10,862 nucleotides of DNA from NCBI GenBank assembly GCA_031289625.1, contig JAITPB010000088.1, forward strand, positions 1-10,862, given 5' to 3'. The stretch's first letter is position 1. The number at the start of each line of letters is the position of its first letter. Under the pieces are notes generated by a model. It had not been told where the DNA came from and searched no databases. It saw only the letters and a program-made list of their open reading frames with translations. The DNA comes from Clostridiales bacterium. Lineage in GTDB: Bacteria > Bacillota > Clostridia > Lachnospirales > WQUN01. Positions 6,827 through 10,862 of the stretch are shown piece after piece. The position numbers and the translations under genes were made by a program.

Positions 6827-7741
6827 ATGGTTTATCTGCTGTGGAACCCGACAGCCGGCAAAGGCAGAGCGGCGCACGTAATGCCTCAGATCGAAAAAGC
6901 CCTGCGCGATCGCGGCTGCTGGTATCATATCGCTCCGACAGAATACCCTGGCCACGCGCAGATACTCGCACAAGAAGCGGTCCGGGAGGGTGCTGAAGCT
7001 CTTATCGTGGCCGGCGGGGACGGCACGCTGCAAGAAGCGTCGTCCGGCCTGATCGGCTCAAATACCCCTCTGGCCGGTATCCCCCTGGGCAATGGAAACG
7101 ATTTCATCCGCCATTTGGCCGACTTGCGGCATTGCCGCTCGGAACAGGAGAGAATTGCGTTTTGCCTGGAGACGGTGTTTGCCCGGAAAACCCGCCGCCT
7201 GGACGTGATAAAAGTTTCCCATTTGAAGCATGGCGCCGCGCACTATGCGCTCAATATCGGTAATACAGGTTTGGATGCGGAAGCCGCGGATTACGCCACC
7301 CGGCTGAAAAAATATGTTAGCTCCGCTTCCTATGTCATCTCCATGATACGATGCGCTTTTACCCATCAACCGTTTAGAGCCGCTATCGAAATCGATGGCA
7401 AAAAACAAAACCACCTCTTAACGCTCGCCGCTGTCTGCAATGGGGATCGATATGGCGGCGGCTTTATAGTTTCTCCCTCCGCGCGGGTAGACGACGGCTA
7501 TTTGAATGTCTGCCTGGTGAAACACATGACCAGGCTAAAAATCCTGGCCTTATTCCCGCTTATTTTGATGGGCGGGAAGTATAGCCGTTTGCGGGAAGTA
7601 GAGAATTCGCTCTGCCGAAAGATTCTGATTGACTACGAAGGCCCGCGGAAAATTTGCCTGGATGGTAATATTTTCACCTGGGAAGGGCCGCTGTGCTTTG
7701 AGGTTCTGCCCAAAGCGCTTTCTGTTTTGAGTTTGATTTGA
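6827..7741 (+). CDS. Diacylglycerol-kinase-family lipid kinase (YegS/BmrU type)
   Basis: A 304-residue protein with a DagK catalytic domain, expected to phosphorylate a lipid such as diacylglycerol at the inner face of the membrane using ATP. Motifs: NPTAGKGRA (7-15), nucleotide-binding VAGGDGTLQEA (61-71), PLGNGNDFIRHL (86-97), NIGNTGLDAEA (143-153), and the C-terminal beta-sandwich signature NGDRYGGGFIVSPSARVDDGYL (205-226), followed by LDG (278-280). The third motif is usually PLGTxNDF; here Asn89 stands where Thr is usual. Length is normal for the family (about 290-310). ATG 6827 is preceded by AAAGGGG (6812-6818). It sits 24 bases behind deoD, close enough for read-through, but has no metabolic link with nucleoside salvage, so co-transcription may be incidental. 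Which lipid it acts on cannot be told; members include DgkB and sphingoid or bacterial lipid kinases. Confidence 0.9.
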   Translation: MVYLLWNPTAGKGRAAHVMPQIEKALRDRGCWYHIAPTEYPGHAQILAQEAVREGAEALIVAGGDGTLQEASSGLIGSNTPLAGIPLGNGNDFIRHLADLRHCRSEQERIAFCLETVFARKTRRLDVIKVSHLKHGAAHYALNIGNTGLDAEAADYATRLKKYVSSASYVISMIRCAFTHQPFRAAIEIDGKKQNHLLTLAAVCNGDRYGGGFIVSPSARVDDGYLNVCLVKHMTRLKILALFPLILMGGKYSRLREVENSLCRKILIDYEGPRKICLDGNIFTWEGPLCFEVLPKALSVLSLI

Positions 7742-7771
7742 GCCTAAGCCATACAACGGCCCGCGGAAAAT
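7634..7771 (+). repeat. Direct repeat at the end of the lipid kinase gene and in the gap after it
   Basis: Bases 7634-7653 and 7752-7771 match at 18 of 20 positions, with 14 in a row identical (GGCCCGCGGAAAAT). The first copy encodes part of the lipid kinase C-terminus; the second is noncoding, just before the surface protein gene. It could be a remnant of a small duplication or chance. Confidence 0.5.
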
Positions 7772-7788
7772 ACAGGAACAGGAGATGA

Positions 7789-10239
7789 GTGGAATTGAGA
7801 CTGAAATTGAGACTGGAATTGAAAAAAAGTTTGCTTTTATCTGTTATTTTGATTTTTGCGTTGTGCCAGATTGTGTCCGCGGGCAGCCCGTCGGAGTATC
7901 CACCGGATATTCATCCGACGGATACTCCGACGGATAACGCCATGAGCATCAGCATTTCTCAAACCGAAACAATGGATTTCGGCACCGTCCGGCCAGAGAC
8001 GCCCATCGCGGGAAAACAAGTGACCATTCATAATATGGGCATGGTCGCCGCGGACAACCTTCTCGTGCAAGTCAACGGCACTTTCTTTACCGCTTCCGCC
8101 CTTCCGGTCAGGCTGCCTGTGGGCGGCGCCGCGACGTTTACCATAACGCCGAAACAGGATCTGCCGCCGGGCGAATTTTCGGCTGCCGTCACGGTAAGCG
8201 CGGGCGCGGGCGCATTGAGTGCGCAATCCTTTTTGGTCAAGGTGAAAATCACGAATCAGGCGCATCAGGGCCTGATCGTCGATCAAACCGAGCTGCTGGA
8301 TTTTGGCGCGGCGAAAGTCGGAAGCAATGTGGTGTATCATCTGGTCAGTGTGTGGAACGATACGGGCCGCGCCATCACTGATCTGAATGTAAATTTGAGC
8401 GGGGACAACGCTTTTACCGTTGGCAGCCCGCCGCAAACACTGGCGCGGGACGCGAGCGCGGATTTTGTCGTGAGCCCTAAGTCCGGCTTGGCTGCGGGCG
8501 TTTATTATGGCCGCGTCACAGTCAGCGGCGGCGGGGAATCGAAATTTTTTGATCTCAAATGTGAACTCCAGCAGAACCTGAGCGAAACCTTCACTCTATC
8601 GAAAAGCGGCGAGTATGACTTTGGCGCCTTGACCGCCGGTTACGCGTCCGCCCCCTCCACGTCTGTCGTGATTACGAATATCAGCCCTGCGGAACTGCCG
8701 GGGGTAACGGTTTCGATCCTCGGCGCCAATCCCGGCGCGTTCAGCATATCGCCCATTCGTTCTTTAAGCGGCGCGATTGCTCCGGGCGGAACCAACAGCT
8801 TCTATGTCTCGCCCATCATGAACCTGGACGTTGGCACGTATGCGGCGCGCGTGCAGGTCAAATCCGAAAACGAGACGCGCGAGCTGGACGTGATCGTCCG
8901 CGTGAATCGATCGGACGCGGACATCAGCCTGAACCCTGCGGGCGCGCATGACTTTGGCGGCAGCGCCTTTGGCTACGCGGATTTGCCCTGGTATACCATC
9001 ACAGTGACCAATTTGCGTTCGAGTGCAATCAAAGAGGTTCAGCTGGCGCTGTCCGGAACGGACAAAGATGCCTTCTCCTTATCGAAGCCCACGATCAGCC
9101 AGCTAGAGGGAAAGGCCAGCAAGACTTTCGCGATCCAGCCCATCACCGGGCTGCCGGAAGGCGCGTACAAAGCGGTCGTCCGAGTGTCAGACGCCAACAG
9201 TGAATTGACTTTTGACGTGAAATTTACCGTCGCGCGGTCAGAACCGGCCTACGTCGTCACGCTGATTGACAACAGCCGCGTATACGCAACCCGCTCTATA
9301 TCAGCCAGCAATCCGGTGTTGGGCGCGCTTCCAGTGCCGGGCGCCCGGATTGGTTACAGCTTTGTGGGATGGTACATAAATGATCTAAGCGTCGGCGTCC
9401 GCGCGTATCCGAACACGCCCATCAGCGGCGACACGTATTTGTATTCAAATTGGGTTTACGCCAGTGCAAGTTCCGCCCAAACGCCCGGCGGATGGGGTTC
9501 GGACAGCAGTCCTATTTATGAGCGTTTCAGTGTGATCCCCCCGTCTCAGTTAAGCAATATTCTGCCCAATACAAAGCTGAATGGTGTGGATTCCGGCGAA
9601 GACATAACCAAAGCGCTGATCAAAACCGCCCCGATCAACGAAGAACTGATTGTGGAAATTGTGGATGTAGATTTAGGCGGGGTGCAGTCCGTTACTTATC
9701 CTTTTAAAGTGACGGCGGAAGTCAGTGATTTAACGGATCAGCAGAAACGGAATTTGACGGGGCTGCTGTGGGACGCCGGCTTAACGTCTTATAAGCGGCT
9801 AGGCGGCAGGCTTTCGGAAGATGAGAATACGTTTTCCTTCTATACTTATGATTCCGGAAAAATCGGCCTGGCTGTAACGGAAAATATGCTCACGCTGAAA
9901 TTTACGGTAGACAATCCATCTTATGAAAAAAACGGCGCATCCTTTGTCAATGACGTCGCGCCGTACATCGGCAGCGACAACCGGACGCTGGTTCCCTTGC
10001 GCGCGATTGCGGAAGCGCTGGGCGCGGATGTCGGCTGGGACGCCGATACGCAAACCGCTTCCCTGCGCTTGCATGGGAACGCCGTATATATTCAGATAGG
10101 GCAGACGCTGCCGAATCAGTTCGGTATGGCGGTCATTACGAACGAGCGGATGTTTGTGCCGCTGCGGTATGCCGCACAGGCGCTGGACGCCCATGTCATT
10201 TGGAATGAAAGCGATAAGTCGATTGATATATATCAGTGA
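7789..10239 (+). CDS. Exported multidomain surface protein with Ig-like repeats and C-terminal stalk domain
   Basis: An 816-residue protein of unknown specific role. Residues 1-31 form a signal peptide: basic LRLK/LRLE/LKK start, hydrophobic LLLSVILIFALC, probable cleavage after VSA. A Thr/Pro/Asp-rich linker (33-50) follows. Four Ig-like beta-sandwich repeats of about 100 residues, resembling ASH/HYDIN-type modules, lie at roughly 57-155, 163-260, 267-372 and 376-481; each opens with DFG and ends with a (G/A)xY or F..V.V strand. A Flg_new/InlB-B-type repeat spans about 488-555 (GYSFVGWYIND, YLYSNW). The last segment, about 700-816, is a copper-amine-oxidase N-terminal-like stalk domain (NRTLVPLRAIAEALGADVGWD, ERMFVPLRYAAQALDAHVIWN), common in clostridial and paenibacillal exported proteins. 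No LPxTG or SLH anchor is present. Start is uncertain: AGGAG at 7780-7784 is only 4 bases before GTG 7789 and 10 before in-frame TTG 7795. An adhesin or wall-associated role is inference. Confidence 0.85.
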   Translation: MELRLKLRLELKKSLLLSVILIFALCQIVSAGSPSEYPPDIHPTDTPTDNAMSISISQTETMDFGTVRPETPIAGKQVTIHNMGMVAADNLLVQVNGTFFTASALPVRLPVGGAATFTITPKQDLPPGEFSAAVTVSAGAGALSAQSFLVKVKITNQAHQGLIVDQTELLDFGAAKVGSNVVYHLVSVWNDTGRAITDLNVNLSGDNAFTVGSPPQTLARDASADFVVSPKSGLAAGVYYGRVTVSGGGESKFFDLKCELQQNLSETFTLSKSGEYDFGALTAGYASAPSTSVVITNISPAELPGVTVSILGANPGAFSISPIRSLSGAIAPGGTNSFYVSPIMNLDVGTYAARVQVKSENETRELDVIVRVNRSDADISLNPAGAHDFGGSAFGYADLPWYTITVTNLRSSAIKEVQLALSGTDKDAFSLSKPTISQLEGKASKTFAIQPITGLPEGAYKAVVRVSDANSELTFDVKFTVARSEPAYVVTLIDNSRVYATRSISASNPVLGALPVPGARIGYSFVGWYINDLSVGVRAYPNTPISGDTYLYSNWVYASASSAQTPGGWGSDSSPIYERFSVIPPSQLSNILPNTKLNGVDSGEDITKALIKTAPINEELIVEIVDVDLGGVQSVTYPFKVTAEVSDLTDQQKRNLTGLLWDAGLTSYKRLGGRLSEDENTFSFYTYDSGKIGLAVTENMLTLKFTVDNPSYEKNGASFVNDVAPYIGSDNRTLVPLRAIAEALGADVGWDADTQTASLRLHGNAVYIQIGQTLPNQFGMAVITNERMFVPLRYAAQALDAHVIWNESDKSIDIYQ
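7792..7827 (+). repeat. 12-base tandem duplication in the signal peptide N-region
   Basis: GAATTGAGACTG (7792-7803) is followed by AAATTGAGACTG (7804-7815), 11 of 12 identical, and by a third partial copy beginning GAATTGAAA (7816-7827). It encodes the alternating LRLK-LRLE-LKK start and supplies several in-frame TTG codons. Confidence 0.75.
7888..7933 (+). repeat. Long imperfect palindrome just after the signal peptide
   Basis: Bases 7888-7901 (CCGTCGGAGTATCC) are perfectly complementary to 7920-7933, a 14-bp stem. Inside, after a two-base mismatch on each side, 7904-7908 pairs with 7913-7917 around a four-base loop. The right half also contains a 12-base tandem repeat (7915-7926 and 7927-7938), and the core resembles the udp array (CCGGA-ATT--TCCG). 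It codes for a PT/PD-rich linker. Confidence 0.85.
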
Positions 10240-10351
10240 AGAAAACCGACGCTAGACAGGCCAGTCACACTTTACCCGTTGTCTCATAAATTGGTATGGA
10301 GAGGTACAACCTGCCTTTACATCCACAGCAATATTGCCAAGGAGGAAAAAT
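10240..10351 (+). other. Intergenic gap without a recognisable site
   Basis: This 112-base gap separates the surface protein from the small cysteine-rich protein. No convincing intrinsic terminator was found. TTTACC (10271) or TTGTCT (10279) could serve as a weak -35 element, but no good -10 follows at proper spacing. A weak GTTGT/ACAAC pairing (10278-10282 with 10305-10309) exists. It ends in a strong ribosome binding site at 10339-10345. Confidence 0.4.
10339..10345 (+). promoter_or_regulatory. Ribosome binding site for the cysteine-rich protein
   Basis: AAGGAGG lies 6 bases before ATG 10352, a near-ideal site. It rules out the upstream in-frame TTG at 10334, which would place this sequence inside the gene. 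Confidence 0.85.
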
Positions 10352-10645
10352 ATGGATAATTTTTTGCTGGAGAGTATGTTTGAGTATATCGGGCAAACCG
10401 TGACGGTTTTCACGACAAGCGGCGGCCTGTCGGGCGACGGATTCACTGGGGTGTTAATCAGCGTCGACTGCAATTGCGTTCGCCTGCTGACGGGCATCGG
10501 CGCGCCGCCCGCGTGCCCTGTGGGCAGCGCCTGCGGTTCCATCGGATGCGGCAATGAAGGTTGGGATTATGGATATAATCCTTTTGGCGCGGTTTGCGTC
10601 ATTCCGTTTTGCGCCATCGCCTGTTTTACGCACAACGCCATCTAA
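10352..10645 (+). CDS. Small cysteine-rich protein of unknown function
   Basis: A 97-residue protein with no signal peptide and no clear membrane segment. Residues 8-47 (SMFEYIGQTVTVFTTSGG... FTGVLISVDCNCVRLL) and 77-95 (PFGAVCVIPFCAIACFTH) look like the beta strands of a small barrel: a glycine-rich turn, a GxLxxVxxxxxxL strand pair and an IPxxxI closing strand, reminiscent of Sm-like or DUF2642-type folds. Between them lies a Cys/Gly-rich insert (50-76). There are eight cysteines (40, 42, 55, 61, 66, 82, 87, 91), enough for metal binding or disulfides. I recall similar YIGQTVTVFTTSGG proteins as uncharacterised in clostridia, but cannot verify this here. It has a strong ribosome binding site and its own terminator 12 bases after the stop, so it is surely a real gene. 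A possible spore or stress role is speculation. Confidence 0.8.
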   Translation: MDNFLLESMFEYIGQTVTVFTTSGGLSGDGFTGVLISVDCNCVRLLTGIGAPPACPVGSACGSIGCGNEGWDYGYNPFGAVCVIPFCAIACFTHNAI

Positions 10646-10657
10646 AGATAAAAAATG

Positions 10658-10684
10658 ACCACCTGTTCAGCAGGTGGTTTTTTT
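10658..10684 (+). terminator. Intrinsic terminator after the cysteine-rich protein gene
   Basis: ACCACCTG (10658-10665) pairs perfectly with CAGGTGGT (10671-10678) around a five-base loop, followed by a run of seven T (10678-10684) and a preceding A-run that could extend the pairing. It is the only textbook intrinsic terminator in the window. Confidence 0.95.
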
Positions 10685-10765
10685 GTTTTCCTTCGTCCAG
10701 ATTTTAATAGGCCCCCTCTGCGTGCGAACCTGTCATTTGCGCTGCAAAAATTTTTCCATTTTTTC

Positions 10766-10794
10766 TTTCACTCGATTCCAATCTCTGTTATAAT
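10766..10794 (+). promoter_or_regulatory. Extended -10 promoter for the last gene
   Basis: A perfect TATAAT at 10789-10794 is preceded by TG at 10786-10787 (TGTTATAAT), an extended -10. The -35 region is poor (TTTCAC at 10766-10771 with 17-base spacing, or CTTTCA at 10765), as is common when TGn is present. Upstream lies an A/T-rich tract (10746-10768) that could act as an UP-like element. Transcription would begin near 10800, leaving a leader of about 30 bases. No operator is recognisable. Confidence 0.8.
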
Positions 10795-10830
10795 CTTGAA
10801 AGAACATAGATTATCGGAGGTGCGTTTATC

Positions 10831-10862
10831 ATGGATTATTCTCGCGGGGCAAACATAAAAAG
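10831..10862 (+). CDS. Start of an unidentified gene, truncated by the window end
   Basis: ATG 10831 follows GGAGG (10816-10820) at 10-base spacing and the promoter ending at 10794. Only ten whole codons are visible (MDYSRGANIK). The GxNIK beginning resembles the first helix of many XRE-family helix-turn-helix regulators, but ten residues are too few to assign a family. Confidence 0.6.
   Translation, partial: MDYSRGANIK

Noticed and set aside
7837..8436. 199-codon minus-strand open frame across the start of the surface protein
   Set aside because: The plus-strand frame has a signal peptide and repeated DFG modules; the antisense frame is Arg/His-rich without motifs.
10655..10858. 67-codon plus-strand open frame after the cysteine-rich gene
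   Set aside because: It begins inside the intrinsic terminator, lacks a ribosome binding site, and runs through the promoter and over the start of the next gene in another frame.

Overview
The window reads as ordinary Gram-positive chromosomal DNA, most likely from a moderately GC-rich member of the Clostridia. This rests on strong purine-rich ribosome binding sites before almost every gene, a NupOPQ-type guanosine/nucleoside ABC importer with a Bmp-family binding protein, a surface protein ending in a copper-amine-oxidase-like 'stalk' domain, and a Flg_new/InlB-type repeat. The species cannot be named from sequence alone. Every supported gene is on the + strand.

Region 1 (1-6802) is a nucleoside uptake and salvage cluster: the 3' end of a Bmp-family substrate-binding lipoprotein, a large intercistronic stem-loop, an ABC ATPase with two nucleotide-binding domains (nupO), two permeases (nupP, nupQ), a uridine-phosphorylase-type enzyme (udp), phosphopentomutase (deoB) and purine nucleoside phosphorylase (deoD). 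From nupO to deoB the genes overlap by 4 bases or sit 1 base apart, so they are almost certainly co-transcribed and translationally coupled. The logic is complete: nucleosides are bound outside and imported, the phosphorylases release the base and (deoxy)ribose-1-phosphate, and DeoB converts the sugar to the 5-phosphate for the pentose phosphate pathway or deoxyribose catabolism.

Region 2 (6827-10239) holds a YegS/BmrU/DagK-family lipid kinase, 24 bases behind deoD, and an 816-residue exported protein with four Ig-like (ASH/HYDIN-like) repeats, one Flg_new-type repeat and a C-terminal stalk domain. Region 3 (10240-10862) has a small cysteine-rich protein of unknown function, a clear intrinsic terminator, a clear extended -10 promoter, and the first ten codons of another gene running off the window.

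The least expected signal is at the DNA level. Short in-frame arrays with a 12-base period, built around CAATTG and TCCGGA palindromes, interrupt nupQ and udp. A related hairpin-forming array lies just after the signal peptide of the surface protein, and a different 12-base duplication forms that protein's N-terminus. The same 12-mer is read in different codon phases in nupQ and udp, so the repeat appears to be selected or generated as DNA rather than as peptide. No defence system, CRISPR array, mobile element, tRNA or rRNA was seen.
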